DNA of 25,698 nt, taken from positions 1 through 25,698 of the IMG/VR virus record IMGVR_UViG_3300042402_005805; one strand, given 5' to 3'. Of this stretch, positions 7,086-15,300 are shown piece after piece. The position numbers and the translations under genes are program-made. Below the pieces are notes generated by a model. That model worked only from the letters and a program-made list of their open reading frames with translations. It did not search any database and had not been told where the DNA came from. Numbering within the stretch: the first letter of the stretch is position 1; each line of letters begins with the position of its first letter. The stretch is from a virus.

Positions 7086-8645
7086 TTAACCTTTAATTTG
7101 GTCTTCTGTGTAAAAAACATAATTTCCATCAACAATTTCAGTTCTGTTGTTTTTAAAAACCATTGTTTCTCTGTTGTTGTGGAAAACCAAATAGTCGGTT
7201 TTGTAAGGTTTTACTTGTGCGGTTTTATATACCGTAATTTTACCATCCTTTTCTTCATAACCCCCAAATGGTTTGATTTGCATTGTTTTGGTTCCTTCGG
7301 GTGTTTGCATAAATGCGTCCACACCTTTCAACATATCTTCACCACTTCCAAGTTCACCAGTTTTGAATACTTCGTCAGTATTAAAAATCTTTTTTAGTTG
7401 GACTACAGCATCAAATTCACGTTGATCTCCCTGTTTGTGTTTTGCGTCTAAAGTAGACATAATGGCACTGAATGTTCCTGAGTTTGTGTCAAAAATTCTA
7501 AACTGAAGATCTCTTATAACTTTGACCAATCTTTGAGTTTCTTTAATTTGAGTATCAGGATTTTGACCAACTATATTGATGGCATCTAACCCTTGATGTC
7601 GTAGATATGTGTTTACATCATTTACTATTGTACAAAACAAAGTGTAGTTGGTATTTAATTTGTTAATAACGGATCTACCTGGCTGTTCAAAATCATAAAC
7701 ACCATAAAAAGAATCAGGTTCGTATTGGTTTTGATCGTACCAATATTCTTTATAAACAGTTTTTAGGATTGAATCAATACCTCTACGATATGTTGATTTA
7801 ACATCAGGATTTGTGTTGAATACTTCTCTGAATGCCTCAAGTTGATTTCTGTTACAACCTCTTGATTGACCCTCAGAAATTATTTGTTTGAATTTTACAC
7901 TTTCTTTTAACTTTTTTTCTGTTCTTTCAATATAGATTTTGTTAACAAATTTCCAATTGACAACCCGCCAAAAGTTTTTTATGTATTCATCTCTTCTGTT
8001 ACGATATTTTAAGTAGTAGGCGTGTTCCCATATATCAAGACCTAATAGTGGGTATCCACCGTCCTTAATGGTGTCCATCAGGGGATTATCTTGATTAGTT
8101 GTTGTCATAATTTTTAGTTTACCTGAATTGGTGAGAACCAACCAAACCCAACCTGATCCAAACTTCTTTGTTGCTTCTTCATTGAATTTTGTTTTAAAGT
8201 CCTCCATAGAACCAAAATCCTTTTTTATTCTTTGGATTACAGGACCTGTTGCTCTTGATTCTGTTGGTGTCAACATCTTCCAAAATAATGCGTGGTTAAA
8301 AGCACCACCCGCATTATTTCTAATTTCATCGGTAAATCTGTTTATTGATTGAACTATTTGTTCAAGTTCCATATCGGAACCTTTTCTCTTCTCTAATGCT
8401 TTGTTGAGTTTGTCTACGTATCCTTTGTAGTGTTTGTTGTAGTGAGTTGACATTGTTTCTTGATCAATGAAAACCTCAAGGGCTGAAAAGGAGTATGGTA
8501 ATCTATCTATACCTACTTTCTTCATTTCTAATAAGATTGGTTTGTTAATTCCTTCGGATTCTTCAATCTGACGAGAGATAACCTCATCAAATTCCATCAT
8601 TTCTTCGAGTTCGGAAATCCTTTTGTGGAGTTTAGAAAATTTCAT
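7086..8645 (-). CDS. Mn-type superoxide dismutase fused to a probable PD-(D/E)XK-like nuclease domain
   Basis: A two-part protein of 519 aa. Residues 48-240 are a full Fe/Mn superoxide dismutase with all four metal ligands: H68 (STHYNKHY), H118 (FNHALFW), D204 and H208 (LDIWEHAYY). The second-sphere pattern is Mn-type: Gly114 replaces the Fe-type Gln, and Q185 is in NQDNPLM. The enzyme would convert superoxide to peroxide. After a charged linker, residues 259-519 are unrelated to SOD. The end has a pattern like a PD-(D/E)XK nuclease core: GVDAF with D443, then a strand TMQIKPF giving Q456-x-K458, then DYLVFHNN. The nuclease call is tentative. An I-S-E-G tetrapeptide (256-259) at the domain boundary matches the T4 prohead protease site pattern. 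No internal Met lies near the junction, so this reads as one gene. A promoter-like octamer lies 15 nt upstream. Confidence 0.85.
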   Translation of the reverse strand: MKFSKLHKRISELEEMMEFDEVISRQIEESEGINKPILLEMKKVGIDRLPYSFSALEVFIDQETMSTHYNKHYKGYVDKLNKALEKRKGSDMELEQIVQSINRFTDEIRNNAGGAFNHALFWKMLTPTESRATGPVIQRIKKDFGSMEDFKTKFNEEATKKFGSGWVWLVLTNSGKLKIMTTTNQDNPLMDTIKDGGYPLLGLDIWEHAYYLKYRNRRDEYIKNFWRVVNWKFVNKIYIERTEKKLKESVKFKQIISEGQSRGCNRNQLEAFREVFNTNPDVKSTYRRGIDSILKTVYKEYWYDQNQYEPDSFYGVYDFEQPGRSVINKLNTNYTLFCTIVNDVNTYLRHQGLDAINIVGQNPDTQIKETQRLVKVIRDLQFRIFDTNSGTFSAIMSTLDAKHKQGDQREFDAVVQLKKIFNTDEVFKTGELGSGEDMLKGVDAFMQTPEGTKTMQIKPFGGYEEKDGKITVYKTAQVKPYKTDYLVFHNNRETMVFKNNRTEIVDGNYVFYTEDQIKG

Positions 8646-8660
8646 TCTGTTATTTTAAAG

Positions 8661-8668
8661 ATAAATAC
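8661..8668 (-). promoter_or_regulatory. GTATTTAT late-promoter-like octamer (minus strand)
   Basis: One-base variant of the octamer on the coding strand, 15 nt before the ATG of the SOD-nuclease gene at 8645. This is the same spacing as at the gp13-like gene. It lies in the 30-nt gap after the helicase gene. Confidence 0.45.
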
Positions 8669-8675
8669 ATAGAAA

Positions 8676-10442
8676 TTATAAGTTTCTCCGCATTGATATC
8701 TCATTTAATATTTGTTCGAGGATATCACCCTTTTGCGGACTGCCTCCCATTACGATTTCAAATATGTTCTTTTTGTTTTGGAGTATATCATAAATAATAG
8801 ACTCTATAGTATTTTCGAAAATAGGATAATACACCAATACGTTATTTTTTTGTCCGTATCGGTATGCCCTATCTTCTGCTTGTGAGTGATCAGATGGTAC
8901 AAAAGACAAGTCGTTCATAATAACGGCCTCTGCGGATGTCAGAGTAATACCAACACCTGCAGCTTTTATATTACCAGCAAACACTTGAATTTTTTCATCT
9001 GTTTGAAATCTGTCAACTGATTTCTGACGTTCATCTTTTGACATTGATCCGTCCAATTTAACCGCAGTCTTTCCAAAGTGTTCAACAATTTGGTTTAGAC
9101 TATCCGTAAAGTTCGTAAAGATTATAACCTTCTTTCCTTGTTCTATAATGTTCTCAGCAATTTCACAAGTGTTTTTTATTTTTTCTTCGGCAATTACTTG
9201 TCTTACTTTCATAAGTTTACTGAACTGAACAGTGAGTGAACCCGATTCTTGTCCTTGATCAAACCACCTGTAATATTCCCCCATAAGTTCTTCATAATCC
9301 CGTGACTTGAGTTTTAAATAAATTGGAGTAACAATCTTATCAGGAAGATCCAAAATTTCTTCTTTCAATCTTCTAAGTACCTGAGGTTTTGTTCTATCAC
9401 GTAATTCTTCCAAATTAGAAGCCCCCTGAACATTCCAAATTTTCTTTCTACCAACGGTGAATTGGTATCCGTTACAATATCTTCTAACATAGCCCATCCA
9501 ATTAAAGGCCACTGGTGAATCAACCAAGTTGAGTAGGTTGTAGTAGTTCATAGGTCTTGAAGTCATCGGGGTACCCGTCAACAACCAAACCTTACCGACT
9601 TTGTTAATAATATCGTTTGCTATTTTGGTTCTCGCTGCTTGTGTGTTTTGGATGTAGTGAGCTTCATCAACAACAATTAAATCAAACCCCTCGTTTAGGA
9701 TCACAGAATTTTTTCTGTCTTGTGGGTCGTGAAAGTTTTTCAGGATGTCGTAGTTGATGATTACAAATTCGGCAGACTCCCAAATCTTTCCCTCAACGAT
9801 GGATACACTCTTATCGGTGTAGTTTGCAATTTCTCTTTTCCAGTTAATCTTTAGTGATGCGGGACATACGATCAAAACCTTTTTCAGGTTTGCCTCTAAT
9901 GCGGCAATCACCGCAGATGTTGTTTTACCAAGACCCATATCGTCCGCCAAAATAAATTTGTCATTTCCGACAAGTTTTTCGATTGATTCCTTTTGGTGGT
10001 TCAGGGGTGGTCGTTGCGAATATTTCGAATAATCAATCTCTACCTTACGTTCTCTGTTAACAGGAATCGCACTCTTTGGTAACCAAAAATCGTGAAGTTC
10101 TTCTGATTCGAAAATTTTACCCCAAACGTGGTAGGATTTATCTTTTTCCAACAATAATTTTTCTATGTAGACTTTTTTGGGTTCTTTGGTGTATAGTTTG
10201 TCCTCCATCATCTTCTTTGAGAAGTATGTGTCAAGATCAACCCACTTACGAGCCACCTTCGGAACAACCTCGTGATAATCTATTACATAGTCACATTGGC
10301 TTCTAGTTATCTTAAAGTTTTTGTTTGTTAAGAATTTTTTCTGGATCCGTAGTATATAATTGTTAGACCCCTCGTATGTTTCCAAAATACGATGAGCCCT
10401 AACCTCGGGAATGTGTGATATTGTGTTTAGATCTTGTTCCAC
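8676..10442 (-). CDS. SNF2-family DNA helicase / translocase
   Basis: A 588-aa superfamily 2 ATPase of the SNF2/SMARCAL1 type. The motifs appear in order: Walker A DDMGLGKT (167-174), a motif Ia region VLIVCPASLKINW (189-201), Walker B DEAH (259-262), motif III LTGTP (288-292), then in lobe 2 IIFTNF (440-445), GVGITLTSA (496-504) and motif VI QAEDRAYRYGQ (521-531). SNF2-type proteins translocate on duplex DNA. In phages they can remodel forks, help recombination-dependent replication or displace bound proteins, the niche held by UvsW in T4. The N-terminal 140 residues are less conserved and may bind DNA. The GTG at 10442 is used because no earlier start or in-frame ATG before residue 79 is available. 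It is divergent from the gp14-like gene at 10489, with about 46 nt shared between their starts. Confidence 0.93.
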   Translation of the reverse strand: MEQDLNTISHIPEVRAHRILETYEGSNNYILRIQKKFLTNKNFKITRSQCDYVIDYHEVVPKVARKWVDLDTYFSKKMMEDKLYTKEPKKVYIEKLLLEKDKSYHVWGKIFESEELHDFWLPKSAIPVNRERKVEIDYSKYSQRPPLNHQKESIEKLVGNDKFILADDMGLGKTTSAVIAALEANLKKVLIVCPASLKINWKREIANYTDKSVSIVEGKIWESAEFVIINYDILKNFHDPQDRKNSVILNEGFDLIVVDEAHYIQNTQAARTKIANDIINKVGKVWLLTGTPMTSRPMNYYNLLNLVDSPVAFNWMGYVRRYCNGYQFTVGRKKIWNVQGASNLEELRDRTKPQVLRRLKEEILDLPDKIVTPIYLKLKSRDYEELMGEYYRWFDQGQESGSLTVQFSKLMKVRQVIAEEKIKNTCEIAENIIEQGKKVIIFTNFTDSLNQIVEHFGKTAVKLDGSMSKDERQKSVDRFQTDEKIQVFAGNIKAAGVGITLTSAEAVIMNDLSFVPSDHSQAEDRAYRYGQKNNVLVYYPIFENTIESIIYDILQNKKNIFEIVMGGSPQKGDILEQILNEISMRRNL

Positions 10443-10455
10443 AAAAATTACTTAA

Positions 10456-10463
10456 TGAAATAT
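10456..10463 (-). promoter_or_regulatory. Degenerate ATATTTCA promoter-like octamer (minus strand)
   Basis: The coding strand reads ATATTTCA, 12-13 nt before the helicase GTG, similar spacing to other copies but with two mismatches to ATATTTAT. This is weak evidence alone. Confidence 0.25.
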
Positions 10464-10476
10464 AATTGATTTGTCA

Positions 10477-10484
10477 ATATTTAT
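10477..10484 (+). promoter_or_regulatory. ATATTTAT late-promoter-like octamer
   Basis: Exact octamer ending 4 nt before the ATG at 10489. This spacing helps choose that ATG over the TTG at 10471, which would place the motif inside the coding region. Confidence 0.5.
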
Positions 10485-10488
10485 CAAT

Positions 10489-11007
10489 ATGAGTGTAAAT
10501 CGTAAAAATCCTATTACTCGTTTAAATAAATTCTTCGGCGGTGAAGATTATAATTTGGATATCTCTATGGGTCGTGAGTGGCTAAATGGAGATATGAATT
10601 TCACTTTGGTGTTATATTCTGTTGATAGTGCACGAACAATAAAGGATGATGTTTACGGTGAAGTAACCTCTGATGGTATTCAATATCAAGCACCTGTGGA
10701 GTTTAAGGCTTATGTAAAAATTGCCGAAGCTACCAATGAATTTATCAACGGATCAAGAATTTTGCAAAATGAACCAGGTAATATGACTTTCTCAGTATAT
10801 AATAAAGAATTGGAGGAGCTAAAAATAAACATCAAACTCGGTGACTACATTGGTTATTGGATCAATGAGAATGAAATGAGATTTTTTTCCGTCGTTGATG
10901 CTGCAACACCTGACTACGATAACAAACATACCTATGGCGGTTATAAATCTTTCTATTATTCTTACACGGCAACACCGGTAAGTGCAACGGAATTTGACGG
11001 ATTCTAA
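10489..11007 (+). CDS. Neck protein, T4 gp14-like (head closure)
   Basis: A 172-aa protein, shorter than T4 gp14 (256 aa). The weak but ordered match is: DDVYGEV (gp14 IFGED), then a strand-rich segment VEFKAYVKIAEA, then GNMTFSVYNKEL (gp14 VTLSINPNLF), then KLGDYIGYW (gp14 EGDLIYFP) and a final aromatic strand. In T4, gp14 joins gp13 to close the neck. Position directly before the gp15-like tail terminator fits T4 order 13-14-15. The ATG at 10489 is preferred over a TTG 18 nt upstream. The stop TAA shares its last A with the ATG of the next gene, so the two are translationally coupled. A generic head-tail connector is the main alternative. Confidence 0.6.
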   Translation: MSVNRKNPITRLNKFFGGEDYNLDISMGREWLNGDMNFTLVLYSVDSARTIKDDVYGEVTSDGIQYQAPVEFKAYVKIAEATNEFINGSRILQNEPGNMTFSVYNKELEELKINIKLGDYIGYWINENEMRFFSVVDAATPDYDNKHTYGGYKSFYYSYTATPVSATEFDGF

Positions 11008-12047
11008 TGGCAGTACCTAAAAAAATAAAACCCACATTACCTCTTGTTCCAAAAAAGGAACTATACCCAAGAAGAGAACAACTTTTGGAATTTATCCAAA
11101 AGGACGGCACCTATTTACCGAAAAGTGTTTTGCACGCTGATTTGGACAGGGGGATGTTGGACTTTGTTCGTGACGAACTGAAATTATATAGTGACGGTAA
11201 GATTGTTCCTGCTGTTGATATTATAATCACCACACAAAACTGGGCTCAGTTTACTGAAACTTGGAATTTTCAGGATTTGAATGGTAATGTTCTTCCTCCT
11301 TTTATTACAACGGTCAGACAACCTGAGGTAAAATACGGTAGTAATCCAGCGTTGTTCTATAACATACCCAACAGAAAAGAATTCATTTATGCCAAAGTTC
11401 CTACTTGGGACGGAACAAGAAAGGGAGTTGATATCTACAAGATACCTCAACCCGTTCCTGTAGATATCGTCTACAACGTGAAGATTGTTTGTAATAGAAT
11501 GAGGGAATTGAATTCTTTCAACAAAAATGTAATGCAAACATTTGCCTCACGACAGGCATATACATTTATCAAGGGACATTATGTTCCAATTATTTTGGAC
11601 AATGTTAGTGATGAGTCTGAAATGTCAGTTGATAAGAGAAAATATTACGTTCAAACCTACACATTTACTATGTTAGGGTTTTTAATCGATGAAGAAGAGT
11701 TTCAAGTATCACCTGGTATTTCTCGAGCATTTACGATGGTGGAAGTCGCATCAAGAACCGGAGCAAGAAGAGCAAAAGGTCAACCTCCACGTCCCGACAA
11801 TTTTGATTTAGATTTTAGGTATTCAGGTGACACCACAACTGTTAGTGAAACCTTTAGATATACGGCAAACCTTATTGTGAACGATACAAACAATGTTGAG
11901 TCATTCTCCGTTTATTTCAATGACTTATATGTTGGTGATAATGTTTATAACATTCAGGTTACAAATGGTGACCTTGTAAGAGTCGAAGTAGTCAAATCAA
12001 TACCTGATCAGTATGCCAATATTGAGGTGAGAGCATTCCTCCTTTAA
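11007..12047 (+). CDS. Tail sheath terminator / tail completion protein, T4 gp15-like
   Basis: A 346-aa protein, longer than T4 gp15 (272 aa). The central block PVDIVYNVKIVCNRMRELN, followed by SFNKNVMQTFASRQAYTF and a strand pair ending YTFTMLGFLIDEEEFQ, parallels gp15 (PIKMIYELSIFTRYED, then QIVEQILPYFQP, then WSLTFEVNGWMYPP). In T4, gp15 caps the finished tail and docks it to the gp13/gp14 neck, so the operon with the gp14-like gene is logical. Residues 260-346 form an extra beta-rich domain not expected from T4. It overlaps the upstream stop by one base and ends against the tiny convergent gene at 12044. A 10-bp inverted repeat sits inside the gene at 11430-11468. Confidence 0.65.
   Translation: MAVPKKIKPTLPLVPKKELYPRREQLLEFIQKDGTYLPKSVLHADLDRGMLDFVRDELKLYSDGKIVPAVDIIITTQNWAQFTETWNFQDLNGNVLPPFITTVRQPEVKYGSNPALFYNIPNRKEFIYAKVPTWDGTRKGVDIYKIPQPVPVDIVYNVKIVCNRMRELNSFNKNVMQTFASRQAYTFIKGHYVPIILDNVSDESEMSVDKRKYYVQTYTFTMLGFLIDEEEFQVSPGISRAFTMVEVASRTGARRAKGQPPRPDNFDLDFRYSGDTTTVSETFRYTANLIVNDTNNVESFSVYFNDLYVGDNVYNIQVTNGDLVRVEVVKSIPDQYANIEVRAFLL
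11430..11468 (+). repeat. Intragenic 10-bp inverted repeat
   Basis: GATATCTACA (11430-11439) and TGTAGATATC (11459-11468) are perfect complements with a 19-nt spacer, inside the gp15-like gene. A partial third copy (GTAGATATC) occurs near 12056. It may be chance or a protein-binding or RNA-structure element. Confidence 0.35.
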
Positions 12048-12196
12048 CCTTCCCCGTAGATATCTTTTTCTTCTTTACAGTTTTCCTGTATTAGTAACTC
12101 CAAATACTTGTGGATCTTGTAACCTTTTTTGTTGCAGTGGTTTTTCAACAATCTGTGAGTAGACTCCGATATTTTAATATTTTTAATAGATTCCAT
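12044..12196 (-). CDS. Tiny ribbon-helix-helix-like putative regulator (50 aa)
   Basis: A 50-codon frame on the minus strand, with ATG at 12196-12194 and TAA at 12046-12044. The N-terminal IKNIKISESTHRLLKNHC followed by KIHKYLELLIQENC fits a short ribbon-helix-helix fold: one beta strand, a helix, a turn around Lys-Gly-Tyr, then a second helix. RHH dimers insert the N-terminal strand into the DNA major groove, so a small transcription factor is plausible. It stands alone on the minus strand between two plus-strand late genes. Its stop overlaps the gp15-like stop, and a promoter-like octamer lies 39 nt upstream, facing the sheath promoter. The frame is clear and the function is inferred from pattern only. 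Confidence 0.65.
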   Translation of the reverse strand: MESIKNIKISESTHRLLKNHCNKKGYKIHKYLELLIQENCKEEKDIYGEG

Positions 12197-12235
12197 AACA
12201 AAGATAAAAAAAGCAGAAAAATAGGCGCTTTTTCA

Positions 12236-12243
12236 ATAAATAT
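12236..12243 (-). promoter_or_regulatory. ATATTTAT promoter-like octamer (minus strand)
   Basis: ATAAATAT on the plus strand gives ATATTTAT on the coding strand of the 50-aa gene, 39 nt before its ATG. It is 34 nt from an oppositely facing copy that serves the sheath gene. Confidence 0.4.
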
Positions 12244-12277
12244 GGAATATAGCATAAATCCTTTTGGAAAAAACTGA

Positions 12278-12285
12278 ATATTTAT
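12278..12285 (+). promoter_or_regulatory. ATATTTAT late-promoter-like octamer before sheath
   Basis: Exact octamer 32 nt before the sheath ATG at 12318. The sheath is a major late product, which supports a late-promoter role. The 121-nt gap 12197-12317 holds this copy and the divergent one. Confidence 0.5.
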
Positions 12286-12317
12286 GATTAAATAAAAAAC
12301 TGTAACACGCAATTTAA

Positions 12318-15300
12318 ATGGCAACATCAAACAAAGTATTTGTCTCACCTGGAGTATACACTTCTGAAAGAGACTTGAGTTTTGTGGCACAAAGCGTCGG
12401 TGTAACAACCTTAGGTATCGTTGGTGAAACTTTCCAAGGACCCGCTTTTGAACCAATATTCATAACAAATTTTGACGAGTTTGCAGCAATTTTCGGTGGT
12501 ACTTCTCCACAGAAATTTGTCAACACTCAGATCCCAAAATACGAAGCAGCCTATATCGCTAAGGCTTATCTTCAGCAATCTAATCAACTATTCGTAACAA
12601 GAGTGCTTGGTCTTTCAGGTTACGATGCGGGTCCTTCTTGGACTATTTCAACCATCGGTAACTTAAACCCATCTACCGTTGAGTTATTGGGAGTATATGG
12701 TCCTTTCGAAGTTTATTTCACTGGTCAGACAGGTTCAACTTCATCGTTAGACATTTCAAACCTTCCTCAAGACGTTCAGGATGATTTTTATAACCCTTAC
12801 ACTCTGTATAACGGTAATGAATCTTCTATTGATGCTGACTTCACAACTTCAGTATTGAACGAAATTAGTTTATTTGCTAACTCAGCTGTTAATTCAGGTA
12901 CCACAGCATATTTGTGGGGAGCTCTCGATGGTGGTGATTTCAATACATTAACAGGAGGTTCAATTAACACTGTTAGTGGTGTCACAGAATACTTTGATGT
13001 TGATAACTACATCTTTGAAGATATGACATTATCAGCTAACACCAATGATGTTTGGTGGTATGGTACTTTTGATTATCAAACAGGTGTACCAAGTTCATAC
13101 ACAGGTTACAGTTTAGGCGCAGTGTTAACTGACATCGTTGCCTTAGGTGGTGGTGTGTATAGTGGTACAATGGAAACCTATGTAAATGATTTCTCAGGTC
13201 AGACTTATCCAACTTACGATAACGTAGTTATAGCAACTCTTCGTTCAAGAGGTATTAATACAAACACAAGTGGTGGTCCTGTATATACTGTTTCAGGTAC
13301 TTCACAAGTCACTATGATTGGATCAGGAACATACAGTGGAATTTCTCTTAACCCATTTGAAACTTTCGTAATTTCGGGAAATACTGTTGAGGGTGAGGCA
13401 TTCAATTTTGAAACCTCTATGAATTTGGCAGACACAAATTACTTAACTAAAGTATTTGGTGGTACTAATTTTGGTAAACCAAGAAATGAAGTTCCTCTTT
13501 TTGTTGAGGAGGTCTTTAATTCAATCTTAGTTGATGGTTACAATCAGGGACAAATTCGTGGTCTTTCCTCAAATATATTAGGACTTGGAGAAGCACGTGG
13601 TTTTAATGACTCATCATCGATCGCATATTATCTTCAACAATTTCAAACACCCGAGACACCTTATTTAGTTTCTGAATTACGTGGTAACATTGTATACCGA
13701 TTGTTTAAGTTTATTTTGGTTTCAGATGGTAACGCGGCAAACGCACAAGTTAAAATTTCAATCGCTAATATTTCTTTTGGAAACGGAACATTCGATGTTA
13801 TCGTAAGAGATTTCTTTGATACCGATCAGAACCCTGTAGTCATTGAAAAGTTTACTAATTGTTCTCTTAATCCTACTGCTAATAGTTTCGTAGCTAAGAA
13901 AATTGGATCAGCTAATGGTGAATTCTTACTTCAATCAAAATATATTATGGTTGAAATGGATGAAGAAGCACCTGTAGATGCACTACCTTGTGGTTTTGAA
14001 GGATACAATATGAGGGAATATGCTGGATTAACACCTCCATTCCCTGTTTATAAAACACAATACTATACACCAGGACAAATCATTGCAAATCCACCTTTTG
14101 GTACTCCACTCGGAACTGATAATGCAATAAGAAGTTCAGGTGATAAAATAAGAAGAGCATATTTAGGTATTTCTACCTCTGTAGGTATTGATCCATCTTT
14201 CTATAACTACAAAGGTCAACAAATAATTAATTCAACACCAACATCTCAACCTTGGCCGTACATTACCAAAGGTTTCCATATGGACTCAGGCGCGACTGTA
14301 GTAACGATCGCACCCACTTATGTTGACTCAGGTCAAACAGCATTCGATTGTGGAGTAGGATCGTTCCAATCGGATCCCACAAGTCAGTCAAACCCTTACT
14401 ACTTCCTATATTCTAGAAAGTTCACATTACTAGCACAAGGAGGTTTTGATGGATGGGATGTGTATCGTGAGTATCGTTCTAACAACGACTCATTCACTTT
14501 GGGTAACACCGGTTACTTGATAAATGCACAATACAGTCCTTCATATCCTGACGCAACGGGATGGGGAGCGTTCAAACAGATTACAGGACCAGACCAACAA
14601 GAATGGGCTAACTCCGATTTCTACGCTTACCTATGGGGTCAACAGACATTTGCAAATCCTGAAGCGGTTGATATCAATGTATTTGTTACACCTGGTATTG
14701 ATTTCATCAATAATTCGAACTTGGTTGAAAATGCAATTGATGTTGTTGAACAAGATAGAGCTGACTCAATTTATATTATGACGGCACCTGACTACAATAT
14801 GTTTGTACCTAATACTAATAACTTTGATGGTGACTTTATTTACCCACAAGAAATTGTGGATAGTTTAGAAGAGTCAGGAATTGATTCGAACTACACAGCG
14901 ACTTACTACCCTTGGATTTTGGTCAGAGATGGTGTTAACAACACTCAAATCTACATACCACCGACTTCTGAAGTTGTGAGAAACTTGGCATTGACCGATA
15001 ATATTGCATTCCCTTGGTTCGCAACTGCGGGTTACACAAGAGGTTTGGTAAATGCGGTTAAAGCACGTAAGAAATTGACTCAAGAAGATAGAGATACTTT
15101 ATATGTTGGTAGAATTAACCCGATTGCAACCTTCTCAGATGTTGGTACCGTTATTTGGGGTAACAAAACAACTCAAATTAGAGAGTCTGCTCTTGATAGA
15201 ATAAACGTAAGGAGATTGCTACTACAAGCACGTAAGTTGATATCTTCAGTGGCTGTTAGATTACTATTTGAACAAAATGACGATCAAGTTCGTCAACAGT

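Noticed and set aside
10471-10488. TTG start for the gp14-like gene
   Set aside because: It would place the ATATTTAT octamer in the coding region; the ATG at 10489 has the same 4-nt spacing seen at two other genes.
12145-12526. Two minus-strand frames (103 and 70 aa) at the start of the sheath gene
   Set aside because: They overlap the conserved sheath N-terminus and the intergenic promoters, and are in a different frame from the 50-aa RHH-like gene, which fits the gap much better.
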